Origin: Asterias rubens
Lineage: Eukaryota; Echinodermata; Asteroidea; Forcipulatida; Asteriidae
Assembly: GCF_902459465.1 (NCBI RefSeq)
Contig: NC_047073.1
Location: 496,001 to 560,000 of the forward strand
Length of the DNA stretch: 64,000 nucleotides
Reading direction: 5' to 3'
Shown in pieces: positions 20,301-32,800 of this stretch. The notes under the pieces were generated by a model. The model was not told the DNA's origin. It ran no database searches and saw only the letters and a program-made list of their open reading frames with translations. Numbering within the stretch: position 1 is the stretch's first letter; every line of letters starts with the position of its first letter. The translations under genes were made by a program, and so were the position numbers.

Positions 20301-23300
20301 CCTGTTTCAGTCTATCAACTTCATTGTTTATTTAGTAATTTCTTTTACAAATTATGAGTCAACTTTGTAGCATCTACATATATAGAAAGGTTTGCGGTAA
20401 CACTATGTACATGTAATGCCTATCTCTAATGAGTTGGGGTGGTTCTAAAAAGAACCGTTGGTTTCAACTCGACGTTTCGATCAGTATGCTCTGATCGTCT
20501 TCTGGAGAAAGTACAGTGTCTATAAAATCAAGCCCCCTGAAATGTTTATTTAATTCAATTCTCTAGGTTCATGTAAAGTTAATTATGCTTTCTCCAGAAG
20601 ACGATCAGAGCATACTGATTGAAGCGTCGAGTTGAAACCAACGGTTCTTTTCAGAACCACCCCAACTCATTCGCAAACCTTTCTATATCGTATTTCCACC
20701 ATGCAAAGTTTCAAATCCTACTTAGCATGTACATACTTAACTTTACATGAAGCTAGAAGACTGAATAAAATAAACATTTCAGGGGGCTTGATTTTATAGA
20801 CATTGTACTAAACTATTTGTTTGTCATTATTGAGTAAACTCTCACAAAATCCACGACAAAACATGAAACATTTATCAAACATGATTGATGGAAATTTATA
20901 GGTTGGATTAAAAAGAAAATTTAACCGAACTATTTGGTATCATCTTTTTTTCCCTGACATTTTGTATGAAGCATAATGACGGATGAGGAGTAATAACTAA
21001 CCATCTTGTTATCCTATTTGACATTTACAGCTGACTGGAATTTGCCTGGTGGAGGGAGCCGGAATGGTGGAAGGGCAGGTCAAACATCTTGGAGATAGAG
21101 TTCTGTTTCTTAGATCAACTTACTACGGGTAATTAACCGTTTGAACCATCTTAAGATAAACTATCTCGATGGCATTGAGTGCACAGTGAGACATTTTACC
21201 AATCTCTTCCTAACTTAGGATTAATCTTAGAACTTAGGATGAGTTGAGTTCCCTATCCGAAGACGTAGGGTGCATTAATCCCATTTTAAGTTAGGACGGG
21301 TTACTCGTCCTAACTCGAGATGGGATTTATCCTAGCTTATCGTGGGGTAATAATAGTGTGAGGCTCTTTAAGATACCTGCTACTTGTCTTGAAAAAGTGC
21401 ATTATATTTAATTGTTATTTGTATCGTTACCCCAAGAAAGCTTATTAAACCACTGCTTCCATTTATACCTACCATTGTTTATTTCATTTCAGACCAACGT
21501 CCCATGTGGTAGTGAAATACAATGCCACCAATATTGCATTCACCGGCAAGGCTTTCCCGATGCATACTGACCTGGCATTCCTGCATAGGCCACCTGGTGT
21601 AAGTAACAATAAACCTTAGGACATGTGGCAAATTCAAAGACTAAAGGTCGAGTCACACTGCAGCGATAACGAAAACGATATTGATCACGACGCAAAAAGC
21701 AGCTTTCTATTAGTTGAATGAGTGTGTGCGTATTCTGCATGGAGCAATTCAACCAATAGAATGCATTCTCTTTGCGTCGTGATCGTTATCACGCAGTGTG
21801 CAGTGTGACTCGGCCTTAATAGACCTTTAGAATGGTGCGGCCATCTTGATTTTCTCTCATTCAAATCAATGTAACTGAACCGAGACCGGAAGGAGAAATA
21901 GTCTGGTTCCTTTTTGTACAATGAGTATTAGCAACCATTACTGTTATTGGATACAGTGAACATGACCAAGATGGTGGCAGCAAGGGTTGGTTGCTTTATG
22001 ACTTGGTCGTATACCCCATTTGCTGTGTACAATGAGTTGATCAGTGTAAAGTGGATTGCCCAAACCCTAGTTAACCCGCGCTATTGGATCTTCAATTAAA
22101 TATTGCAATTCCAGTCTGGGTAAGATTTGGCAAGGCATACTGGAATAGCATGGTGCTTTAAGATAATACACTTATAAGAATGAGGTTGTTAATGTGGTAA
22201 CTGGGCCTAATTTTAGCAGAAACTCCTGCTTGACAAATTTTCTTTGCTAAGCAAAAAATGAGTGGGGCACTAGTCACAACAATGTGAACTGAATGTTATT
22301 TTGGCTGGTTACCTGTTTATGTTTTAAAGCAATACCAGATTGTCTGTTTTTCTTCAAAATAGGGGTTTGGATTTGAAAACATTCTTCCGATGCTCTCAAA
22401 ATCTTTAGAAATAAATGTGGTCATTGGCCCAAGAAACAATCTTAAAACTTTCTTTAGAATTGACCAAGCCCTATAACTTTCTTGCTGACTCCAGACAACC
22501 GTTTGTTCTTTCAGGCCCAGATGATCCATTGCATTGAGCAGGCCAAGGGTCCAGGGGGTGAGAATTGGTTCACTGATGGGTTCAAGGTTGCCTTAGATCT
22601 GAAGAGGGAGGATCCGGAGGCCTTTGAGCTGCTTAGCACTACACTCATGGAGTATCAAGACATCGGTGAAGATGTATATGGTAGATTCCATCAGCATTCA
22701 CGCCATCCAACTATCAGGTAGGATTCTACAGCATCATGGTTCAATATGTGATCAAAGGGTGTCCAAATTTGCAAGAAATTTGAAAAAATGGGTGTGCAAA
22801 TTATTCACTTACGATACATCTACATGTAAATGACAGATTGAATAAGACACCAAGGACCCACTGATACCCCTCTGGCTGACACTATGTACAGAGTTTGACC
22901 AGGGGGTGGATTTCACAAAGAGTCAAGTCTTATCTTGAGTTGTTCTACCAAGTTACCTAGGACTGGCCTTCAGTTAGTAATATCCCCTAGAACTAGTATA
23001 CACATTGACTGGCATAATTCGGTAACAAGTGTACGTCTATTCCCCAGAGGGACTTTGAGTGACCAGAAGAGGGAGATAGGCCCCTCTTCTGATCACCCAC
23101 AGGCCTGAGGGGGAATAGACGTACACTAGTTACCGAATTATGCCAGTCCATATTTGTTTTATATTACATCTGTAGTCTTGACCGTGACGGTAATCCCGAG
23201 CATGTGTACCTGAGTGACCATGGTCGTATGCCAATGATGCGGATACCAGTGAAGAACACCCAGGCCCTCTATCGAGCCTTGAAGAAGTTCAGTAATATGT

Positions 23301-24451
23301 ACCATCACCCTGACAACGTCTGCGCATACAAACTGCGAGAAGGTCAGTAAATGCCTTTTTTTCATTTAACTTGAAAGAACAATTTTTCTTCGTTCAGCCC
23401 ACAAATCATTTAAAACATGTGCACTCAGTTTCTCGTAATAACATACTTTGATGGCTTGGATTGCTCTTATAGACCTTATGCATATGACGTCATTTCAGTA
23501 GGGCGCCCTCACCTAGAGGTCAAAAGGAGGTTGTTCATTGGCCAATCCTGTGCGCCGCGCGTACAAATCTGTGCGTTTCGATTGTTTCGTCACTGTTTTT
23601 TCCACTAAGATGGCTGCTGGATGACGTCTATACACAAGGTCTATTACAGGAAAGATATGACCCTGTGACCTCATGACCCCCATGACCCCATTACCCCATC
23701 AATACCTTAGGAAACATTGGATGCGTTCGTTTAGCTTCCCTGGGTGTACCCCGCGGTGCTCACTCGGGTGAGCCCCTGACAAGAGCTAAACGAACGACCA
23801 CTCACCACTCTCGTAGTGACGTCATGCACCTGGGGACAGCCCCCAAGTGACCCACTCCACAAGCAGGGCACTGGCGGCAGACCCGGGTCAACCCAGGGAA
23901 GCTAAATGAACGCACCCATAGAGGCCTATAGAATTGATAATTCTTATTTCAAATTTTGTCATTGGGCTGAACAGAGACAAATTTATAGGAGCAGGATTTT
24001 AACCTGTGACCTCTGAATTAACGTGCCGGCGCTCTACCATCTGAGCTTTCTACCCCTTATGTTGGTGCCCCCCCCCCCCATTTTGTCTATATCTTTGTTC
24101 AGGGTACCAGTCAGAAGGCCTTATGATCCTGCATCTTGTACATCTTGGGCTTTTTCCAGAGAGAACTTGGAATCTTCATCCCTCTTATAGCTGGCAGTGT
24201 TCTCTCTGGAACACTTTTATATTTGTATTCCAATTGACATTATGACCTTTGACCTAACGCAAAACATATCACAATTTGTTTGGATTTCAGGTGACATTAT
24301 GACCTTTGACAATCGACGTGTCATCCATGGTCGAGGTTCCTTTGAGGTGACCAGTAACAGTAGTCGTCATCTTGAAACGGGTTACCTGGAATGGGATGAG
24401 ATCAACTCACGCTTGCGTCTGCTTCAGCACCAGTTCCAAGCAAGCATGTAA
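17340..24451 (+). CDS. BBOX1: Gamma-butyrobetaine dioxygenase-like (BBOX1), complete, seven exons
   Basis: Exons 17340-17994, 19269-19438, 21031-21128, 21493-21598, 22515-22717, 23176-23342 and 24291-24451 (TAA) give 1560 nt, 519 aa. The family reaction is 2-oxoglutarate/Fe(II)-dependent hydroxylation of gamma-butyrobetaine to L-carnitine. The N-terminal domain has AWLRDNCLCKQCY, the zinc-binding region of BBOX/TMLHE. The catalytic set is visible: H332 and D334 (HTDLAF), H479 (VIHGRGSF) and R492 (SRHLE). The spacings (147 and 13) nearly equal those of human BBOX1 (H202, H347, R360). The protein starts about 130 residues earlier than human BBOX1. The extra part (MAFSVAQRSSSVLRLMLRSS) is rich in R and S and lacks acidic residues at first, so it could be a mitochondrial targeting peptide. 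Trimethyllysine dioxygenase is the main alternative, but the tail (GDIMTFDNRRVIHGR, WDEINSRLRLLQ) fits BBOX better. The exon ending at 19438 has a junction copy at 19754-19795. Confidence 0.9.
18560..18778. mobile_element. MITE with AATAGACCCT / AGGGTCTATT ends
   Basis: Perfect ten-base terminal inverted repeats bound 219 bases in BBOX1 intron 1. Interior words ATGCTAATTTAC and GCAATTTACATATTTC near the ends extend the inverted match loosely. Related ends occur at about 40213-40550 (CTATAGACCCTTTG). Confidence 0.65.
19628..19749. repeat. 43-bp triple repeat in BBOX1 intron 2
   Basis: ATTGCTTGCTGAGGTGCTGC then AGTTTTTGAGAAATGAG repeats at 19628, 19671 and 19714. A single inverted relative occurs near 27340-27410, so the unit comes from a dispersed element. 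Confidence 0.85.
19754..19795 (+). repeat. Copy of BBOX1 exon-2 end and donor
   Basis: AATGGCTGATGGAAATGAAG followed by GTATGTCTACT repeats the last 20 coding bases and donor of the exon ending at 19438 (EWLMEMK). It directly follows the 43-bp triple repeat. The copy donor is intact but no exon of useful size precedes it. Confidence 0.85.
20389..20811. mobile_element. Large compound inverted repeat (fold-back element)
   Basis: Arm A (20429-20512, TGAGTTGGGGTGGTTCTAAA onward) pairs with A' (20587-20670). Flanking GAAAGGTTTGCG pairs with CGCAAACCTTTC. The loop between the arms (20512-20588, GTCTATAAAATCAAGCCCCC) is itself the inverse of 20735-20811 (GGGGGCTTGATTTTATAGAC). The whole is a nested inverted repeat in BBOX1 intron 2. 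Fragments occur at 4378-4483 and 16868-17043. Confidence 0.8.
21646..21817. mobile_element. MITE with AAGGYCGAGTCACACTGC ends
   Basis: AAGGTCGAGTCACACTGC, then AGCGATAACG and GATCACGACGCAAA on the left; TTTGCGTCGTGATCGTTATC and CAGTGTGACTCGGCCTT on the right. Arms are about 45 bases. It is in the BBOX1 intron after exon 4. Immediately downstream (21818-21990) is another weakly inverted stretch with CGGCCATCTTGA and CCAAGATGGTGG. Confidence 0.7.
23007..23149. mobile_element. Fold-back element with GACTGGCATAATTCGGTAAC arms
   Basis: The left arm GACTGGCATAATTCGGTAAC extends through GTGTACGTCTATTCCCC; the right arm is its inverse (GGGAATAGACGTACAC to GCCAGTC). The loop holds GACCAGAAGAGG and CCTCTTCTGATC, also inverted. 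It lies just upstream of the BBOX1 exon starting at 23176. Confidence 0.8.
23468..23646. mobile_element. MITE with TATAGACCTTATGCATATGA ends
   Basis: TATAGACCTTATGCATATGA then CGTCAT at the left, ATGACGTCTATACACAAGGT then CTAT at the right. The interior includes GGTCAAAAGGAGGTTGTTCA and AAGATGGCTGCTGG. A second, interrupted copy occupies 40163-40673. Confidence 0.75.
23720..23919. mobile_element. MITE with TGCGTTCGTTTAGCTTCCCT ends
   Basis: Inverted ends TGCGTTCGTTTAGCTTCCCT (left) and AGGGAAGCTAAATGAACGCA (right) bound 200 GC-richer bases in the last BBOX1 intron. Confidence 0.8.
23985..24055 (-). mobile_element. tRNA-like SINE head, minus strand
   Basis: The reverse strand reads GCTCAGATGGTAGAGCGCCG (A-box type), then a B-box-like AGGTTAAAATCC. 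It matches the family A head at 45793-45880. The 3' body is absent. Confidence 0.55.
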
Positions 24452-25186
24452 AGGTATCTGGCTGTTCTGTTTCCAGGGGATGTTAACAGCTTAACTCCCA
24501 CTGGTAAACAAATAGCATCATAAGTATTAGTATAATGCCAATCAAAATAGGCATTTGTTAATGTCTTAGGACTGAAACTTATAAAACTTAATTTACAGAC
24601 TAAATTCTATTTTATTTAGAACATTTTATAAACAGAGCGTTTTGATAATCATCATGATATCAGCTGCTTTTCTGGAAAGAAAAGTAAGTTTAAATGTTAA
24701 AACACTGGAGTTTTTTTTTAAACAAACAATTGGCTTTTTCTCTGAAAGTGTGTCCATATAGTCTGGTCCCACTTTTACAACTCCAGGGAGTATGACTATG
24801 ATGACAGTGTGAAGATACATCCTTATTAAAGCAACCTTGTTCCCAGAGGTTATCGATCGCGCCACACCATTTTTCCCAGCATGCCTTGCTCGATCATAAC
24901 CCCTGGAATTTTTATGAGCGGCTGTAATCAATCCATTTTTATGCACGCACGCCATTTTCGTCTTACAGAATGTCTTTGTTTTTCTTTTTTAAAAACGTGT
25001 TTGTGCCATAAAAAACGCGGGCATGATCAACATGCAAATACCCTAAAAAAGCGTACGCGCACTTTGCATCTAATGCATATACAATTTCGTGAGTCAATCA
25101 GCGTTGTTTCTCAGTACATCCCTTCTGGGGGTTAGTGACGAGAGGTATCGATATGGTGCGCTGCCCATGGTAGCAAGGCTGATCCT

Positions 25187-25449
25187 TAAAGGCACTGGAC
25201 ACTATTGGTAATTACTCAAAACAATTGATAACATAAAAACTTACTTTGGTAACGAGCATTGGAGAGCTGTTAGTATAAAACATTGTGAGAAACGGCTCCT
25301 TCTGGAGTAACAGTTTTTGAGAAAGAGGTAATTCTCCCTAAAATATTTGAATTGAATTCGAGACCTCAGCTGAGGTATGCATATGTTGAGGTACACCAGG
25401 TGAGAAGACTGGTCTTCGACAATTACCAAAGGTGTTCAGTGTCTTTATT
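25187..25449. mobile_element. Full-length AAAGGCACTGGACAC MITE (reference copy)
   Basis: It starts TTAAAGGCACTGGACACTAT and TGGTAATTACTCAAAACAA. It ends GACAATTACCAAAGGTGTTC and AGTGTCTTTA, an imperfect inverse. Interior landmarks are TGGTAACGAGCATTGGAGAG, AAACATTGTGAGAAACGGCT and ATGCATATGTTGAGGTACAC. The flank TTAA suggests a TTAA target, as for piggyBac or Kolobok, but this is inference. Other copies, full or partial: 1765-1905, 26519-26796, 27663-28258, 28383-28580, 36436-36681, 37497-37605, 45318-45635, 47165-47370, 48698-49022, 53740-54090 and 61945-62285. Confidence 0.8.
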
Positions 25450-26518
25450 AGACTGCACAATGTGAAGTGGTCTGTAGTGAAAATTAGTAAGCTTTTTTAA
25501 TTCATTGTGTCTTAAAAAAAGCCAACCAAAACTGCCGAAACGCCAAAATGAACTTCTGATTTTGTCAGATGATTACGAGGAATTGCTATTTAAAATCATA
25601 CCTTGTAATCCGAGAAACAAATTTAATACATACTTTACTTCCATCAACAAATTTCTCTAATCTGGTACTTACATCACATAACACTATTTAAAGGTGTTAT
25701 TGCATTTTTCATTTATTGTGTATCAGATATTATTTTTGTTTATTTAAAAAAAAAAGTATAGATTTAAATTTTTTGTTTATATATTTGTTTTGAACCTGTG
25801 TGCAGAAAGAATTATTATTATTATTATTTTTTTTTTGGGGGGGGGGTCCAAGGGACTTGTTAGTATCATTTTGAATATGATATGGAATAGTTTAATTTCT
25901 TAATTATAACAAAATGCATGAAACCAAGTTTGCATGTTAGTCAATTTATTCCAGATCCTTTCTTTTAGAGCCAGCATATGTGTATCCTTTCTGAAGACTA
26001 ATATTTGCCAAAATCCTACCCCAAATTACTTTATTTTGCATAATGAGTTATCCTGCACTGACTGACACCACTTCTAGTTCAGGATCTGACATTTTGGACA
26101 AAAAAAAATGAAGTTTTTATTTGCATCTAAACCACGATTTTGAGGGGATGAATGTAAGTGGAAGGGTTTCGTAATCCCATGCTTTTTAAGTGCACTTTGT
26201 GCAATGTAGATCAATTCAGTTATTTGATATAATTGCGTTATACTTGAGAAACTTGCCTCATTTTACACCTTTAAGTTGAATTGAGTTTGGACAAATACGA
26301 TTTTTACCTTAATTGATTATTAATAAATCATGCTTCGATTTGAGCTGTATTCGGACGAAACACTGTTGTCCTTGAAGTTTGTATCTGCCAAAAACGTCGT
26401 AAAATGCCACAGATGATATATAAATATGTAAAACCATTTGTTCGGTAATGTTTACCCTTTGTTTGGTGATGTTATTTTCCATTTCATACATGTGTGTACA
26501 TTTATTAATGCAATTTTT

Positions 26519-26796
26519 AAATGGAGAGCTGTTGATATTATAAAATATTGTGGGAAACAGCTCTGTAATAACATAGTTCTTGAGACACAGGTAATTTCTC
26601 ACTCAATAATTATATGCATCTGAAAACACACAAAGTAGTTCAACAAGGGTTTTTCTCTCTTATTATTCACTTGCCATTTCGATGAACAATTGGGTCCAAA
26701 TGTTCACTGGTTTGTTATTGTATGCATATGTTGGGACACACCAAGTGAGAAGAATGGTCTTTGGTAATTACCAAATGGTGTTGAGTGCCTTTAAAG
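26519..26796. mobile_element. AAAGGCACTGGACAC MITE, decayed copy
   Basis: Shares TGGAGAGCTGTTGATA, ATTGTGGGAAACAGCTC, GCATATGTTGGGACACACCA and the terminal GGTAATTACCAAATGGTGTT with the copy at 25187. The left end is missing. Confidence 0.7.
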
Positions 26797-26842
26797 CCAG
26801 TCAAATTACCCGCAGGCCTCGAAAACTACTTAGTGCATTTTT

Positions 26843-29800
26843 CTAGTCCCTTCGCGAACTACTAATATATTTAAGAAACATTCCTGCCCGTCTATCAATG
26901 ACGTCAATGATGTCTTCAATGGCTGGTTGGCCTCCTTGGTTTTCCCAGTAGCTACTGTCAACTGAGAGAGATTCTAGAAGCATGGGATGGAGACGAGCTT
27001 CCTTCAGTATGGCTACAGCTCTCGCTGGGAAACTGCAATGGAACGAAAAACAACACAATTTAAAGGGTGTTGAAACCTTTTGTAGATCATCTTTTGGCCA
27101 TTTTGTTTTCCCCTGACATGAATCTGTCCCTATACTCACTGTGAATGCAACCTATACATCCCAAATCGGGAGATTTCATGCAGTACTGATCCAGATCCAG
27201 ATGTATTTAATTGTAATATAATTATTACATGTAGAAGTTTCAGATTCAGAATCATTAGTCGTCAAGTTTTTGAGGGGAAAAGGTGAAAATCACAGAGCAA
27301 TATTTTCAGGACAATGCTAAATTGATGCTTTGTGAAATTGTTTTACTCGTTTCTCAAAAACTACTGCACCTCAGCAAGTAATATTTTGAGGGAAGCTTTC
27401 TACCACCATTATCTTTAAACCATGTTAGATTTAAATGTAATAGGATCCCCCGATGAACACCAAACCTATATTTTACCTTTAACCTGGTTATTGTCATCAT
27501 GTTGTGATGATGTTTTTTGCTGAAGATGGTTAAGCGGTTAATGAAGTGATCTTCACAGATGGGTCACAGTTTAAATGCAAACAACATAGGGTTGAATACT
27601 GCAAGGACATCAACTGGAATTCAGTGAATTTTTTAAATGTCACATCTGAAAATGATGACATTTAAAGGCACTAGACACTACTGGAAGGCCTCTAATTACT
27701 CAAAATAATTGTTAGCACAAAAACTGACATGGTAACGAGCAATGGGGAGCTGTTGATAGTATAAAACATTGTGAGAAACGGCTCCCTCTGAAGTAATGTA
27801 GTTTTTTAGCAGGAGGTAATGCTCACTCAACATTAATAGTAAAAAGACTTCAGCTGAAGTCTTTTTTTATTATGTATCTGAAAGGGTGTTTTTTCTTTCA
27901 AAATTCTCTCACAAATTTGATGACAAATTGAGCCCAAATTTTCACAGGTTTGTTATTTTATACATCATGTTGGGATACACCAAGTGAGAATACTAATGAT
28001 CTTTGCGATTACCAAACGTGTCCAGGGGTGGATTTCACAAAGGTAGTCCTAACGTAGGACTAGTCCTAGGCAATGCTAAGAGATAGGACCAGTCCTAAAA
28101 TAGGATCAGTTCCTAGGCAATGCTAACAGATAGGACCAGTCCTAAGTTAGGATCAGTAACTGATCCTATTTTAGGACTGGTCCTATCTCTTAGCATTGCC
28201 TAGGACTATCCTAAGTTAGGACTACCTTTGTGAAATCCACCCCTGTGCCTTTAAAGTCAACATTTAAAGTTATTAGCAATAGTTGTCTTTGACGCATATT
28301 ATAACTTTCATCATACCGGTTGATGAGACACCGGCGCCGACACAGATGGTATTTAGCTCAGGGATTGAGTGCGGGGAAATGTTGCCCTGGAATTTAAAGG
28401 CAGTGTTTATACTTTTTGGTATAATGTCAAAGACCAGTATCCTCACTTGTTGTGCCCCAACAAAATGCATACAATAAACAAGCTTTGGAAATATTGGCTC
28501 AATTGGTCATCGAAGTTGGAAGAGAATAATGAAAGAAAAAAACACACTTGTATGATTATGTGCTTTCAGATTTCTTTGGGTGAAAAATTTGTAATTTCTT
28601 GACATACTTGACAAAGCATTAAAGTGTTTCGTTTCTAAAGATGTTTATATAGTATCAGCAGCTCTCAAAGAGCTCTTTTTCCAAGTAAGTTTGTATGGTC
28701 ATTAACTTTTGGAGTTAAAATTGACATAGTATACTCTCTCTTAAAAAAAATCAATTTGTTGCGTCGCTGCAAGTGAAAATAAAACGAGATATCTCAAAAT
28801 GTACGCAACTTCAGAAAGACATGGAGTTAGAGGCGGGACACAGACATATCCATGTCGGCTAGAGCAGAGGGTGGTCTGTAGTCCCGATGGCAATCATGAC
28901 ACCATTGGTTTCAAGTTCCAAATTGTTGCTCCAACGACCAAAGAAACTTGTTTTTCTTTCCTTTCGGGCGAGCAAATTTGGTTTTGAAACTATAGTCGAT
29001 TTGAATTTGTGTAAATTGTATCTCTCTCTCTCTCTCTCCCGTTGGGTTAGTCTCTGCAGAGAGTGCAGCCTTTGAGTATTAACTTTCTTGCAATATACTG
29101 AGGTTTGGTCTAGTTTTAAAGAATGAGTGTTAGGCCCCTCTAGTGATCGACAAAAAAACATGATAAACTTTTGACCTGACGGCTTACTTTATGCTCCAGT
29201 ACCACATTTTGTATAGAGGAATATTCCATTACAAATGGTTGGCAATGTTAGCCACCCCTTTCTCGTTATTTCTCGTTATTTCTCTCTGTACGAAAAAAGA
29301 CGGACCGTACTTGATATGTGACGTTATCGCACGTTTTTGGCCTATGTATTCAAAAGGTTATCAACAAATACTAGGGCATTTTACACCATTTTAAAATGAG
29401 GTTAGATACTTATAATATTTCCCCAAGGAAAGGACTCCATCTTTTGGAAAATGAGTGCATCATTAAACTGATTTTTGATCTTGGAGTTGGAGCCTCTCTG
29501 TTCAGCTACATTCTAGGAGAGCAAGTCACAAAGTGGCTATCGTACTGGTCAAGGTTATCCACCAGGGTTGTCGGGTTGGTTTATAGTGATAACTTTCCCC
29601 ACCTTCCACCTCCAGGACCCGGGCTATCTGATGGCGTTTACAATTCAATAAGGAGGAAAAACCACTTGTATAAAAAATTTCTAAGAAATCCTAATAACCA
29701 AAATAAATCCATCTATACTCTGTATAAAAATAAATTGAATGCTTTGATTAAAATATCAAAGAAAAATTACTTAAACAAGAAATTTGAACAGGAAAATGGC

Positions 29801-32800
29801 AATATCAAAGGAACTTGGAAGCTTATAAATTCTTTGCTAAATAAGGGTAAGCCGAATTCCAACCCGTCTTATGTTGTTAAGGAAGACTGTGTTAAACTAG
29901 AGGATAACAAAGAAATTGCAGATGCATTCAATGAATACTTCGTTAGCGTCGGTGCGAAGCTTACACGTAATCTACCATTATGTAATACTTCGTGTGAGTC
30001 TTTTCTTGCAGGAAGATGTTCACACTCTATCTTTTTAACTCCAGTTACGCAAGAAGAAATTGCAGATTCTCTCAACAAACTTACATGTAGCAAGGCTCCT
30101 GGTTTTGATGGGTTAAGTCCGTTTGTAATTAAACAGGCTAGGTACATTCTTGCTAAACCACTTGCTGAAATCTTCAACAGGTCCTTATCTTCTGGTATTT
30201 TCCCCGATGCGTTAAAAATAGGTAAGGTTATACCAATACATAAAGGGGGTAATAAACATGATATTGGAAATTTTAGACCTATCTCAGTTTTGTCCACGTT
30301 CTCAAAGGTTTTTGAAAGGATAGTTTATAATAGACTAATATCATTCATTAATAAAAATAGCATTCTTGCTGAGTCGCAGTTTGGCTTTAGGGAAAACCGA
30401 TCTACAGAGTTAGCAACCTCATACGTAGTAAATAAACTACTCAAGGCCATAGACGATAAAACGTTTTCCGTTGGTATATTCTTGGACCTTTCAAAGGCTT
30501 TCGATACCGTAAACCATGACATTTTAATTTCTAAATTGGAACATTATGGTGTGCGTGGAATAGCATTAGCCTGGTTTAAAAGTTATTTATCTAATAGAAA
30601 ACAATTTGTATTGTTTAAGTCAACGCTGTCTAAAGAACAATATATTTCCTGTGGAGTTCCACAGGGCTCTGTGTTGGGTCCTCTATTATTTATTATTTAT
30701 ATAAACGACATATGTAATACTTCTGATACAATATCCTTCTCTTTATTTGCAGATGACACAAGTTTAGTGTACAGTCATAGTAACGTAGATACAGCTGTTA
30801 GTCACCTTAATTTTGAACTTTTAAAAATAAGCACTTGGCTGTTGGCAAATAAACTATGTATTAATGTACTGAAATCAAATTATATAATATTTTGTCCGAG
30901 ACAGCAGAAATATACTCAAACGGTTCCTTTAATATTAAATGGTGTTAACTTGCAAAAAGTAAAAAGTACAAAATTTCTAGGCATTTATATTGACGAAAAT
31001 CTTAACTGGAAGAGTCACGTTGATGTAGTGTCAAGCAAAATATCAAAAACCATCGGTATAATGAATCGTTTGAGGTTTTTCTTACCAAAGAATATCTTAA
31101 TAACTCTTTACAACTCATTAGTCCTCCCATATTTAAATTACTCAATTCTCACTTGGGGTGGCTCTTCATCCTGTGATAAACTTCTTATTTTACAAAAACG
31201 AGCTGTTCGAATAATTTTCAACGCTCATTATCGGGACCATACCTCTCCTTTGTTTGCCGAACTGAAACTACTACACTTTAATGATCTCTATAACCTCAAC
31301 CTTGGAAAATTCATGTACAGGTATATAAATAATTTGTTACCTTCCTGTTTTAGTTCATGTTTTACTCTCACTTCAGATGTGCATTCTTATAACACTAGAA
31401 GCAGCTCGAACAAGAACATTTATGTTAGTTTTAACAGAACGTCAATGTTTAAAAATGGCCTCGTTCAACGAGGTACACATTTTTGGAATAGTCTACCCAC
31501 CCCTCTTAAAACATCATTAAGTTTATCTACATTCACCAAACAACTAAAAACACAACTGCTCCAATCATATTCTTAATCTGTAATGGAAAAATTGTCATTT
31601 AGCAATAGCTCAATTATGCTCCTATATGTCTGTCATTGTCCTTTTTTCGTTTGTCATTTGCCAGTCTGTGTTTGTCTGTCAAGGGTACGGGTACAAAAGC
31701 TTTGCTTCACCCTTTGCCCAATGTTGTTATGTGAATAATGTTTAAACTAAGCTTCGTTAAGTTAATATTGTTATAAATGATTATTTCGTCTTTTAAAATA
31801 TGTTGTTATAATAGTGTTAACTTAATGGTGTATGTATTATGTATTATCATAACAATGTTGAAATAAATGTTCTATGATTGGTTTGAATCACGCCGGATTG
31901 GACTTAGTTTTCAGTCCCTATCCTCACTGCGTGGGGTTTTCACTGGATTGTCCTGTCTTCTCTCCGTTTGGGTTATTGGCTAGTATTAATTAAGTTCGCT
32001 AAGAGTCCTTCGCTTCACAACCAGAATAAAAGAAATAGGCCTCCCTACCTGTTTGGTCCTCTGAGGAGCATGAAGTCTAGCTTATCATCAGGAGCCCGTA
32101 GATCTACCAAGTTTTCCACCAGAATGAGTTTATCTGATTCTGATGCGATACGGAAACCACATCCAACCATCTGTGGGTTGATCAATGGATTGCACTGCCT
32201 TGCAGCTTGCCCCCCTGCAATAGACACACCGCACCGGCGATGCCTCTCGAACGGGTCCAGGCCGCAGCATCCCAGATCCAAGCGATGATAAATCTTTGAC
32301 AAAATGTATAAAACATGGTGTGAGGGTTGCAGTCACAAGAAGTACAGTGTTGAAAAATGATACTAAGGTGCAAGACGAGTTCACTACAGACGCATGCAGC
32401 AAAGTAAACAACAATTGTGAACAAAAAAGGAAGAGAGCAGGTGAAAGAGAGATAGTAAATACTAACTTGTAAAAGAAAGTCAAATACTGCAACAGCTCCC
32501 CAGTCATCAGCCACCACACTACTACACTCTTCCATCTCATTGTTCCCGCCATTACCATCGCCCAAACAGTCACTTAACTGAGCTCTGGTGAGTTCGGCAA
32601 GTTCCGTGTCTTCGTACAGACTCGGCTCATACAGCATCAACGGGAAACTGACATCCACCGGCATCCCGATCTGCCGCCGGATCTCTCCGGGCAGTCTTCG
32701 GGAGATCGTCAGCAACGTTCGGTTGAAGCCGAGCACGCGATCCAAGTGGAAAGCGAGCACTCGGTGAATTTCGGCCGGCGGGTACAGCACGGCGCATGTA

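Larger units (their letters stand above)
24452..26842. other. BBOX1/GASK1 convergent intergenic stretch
   Basis: This holds the 3' UTRs of two converging genes. No coding exon is supported. It contains a full MITE (25187-25449), another copy (26519-26796), a GC-richer block at 24830-25180 with no assigned identity, and A/T runs near 25740-25850. Several AATAAA-like words occur on both strands; I cannot pick the used poly(A) sites. Confidence 0.6.

Noticed and set aside
32182-32466. Continuation of the GASK1 open frame past residue 438
   Set aside because: CAA then GTTAGT is a donor, and the next exon (IYHRLDLGCCG) restores the conserved sequence; the read-through does not match the family.
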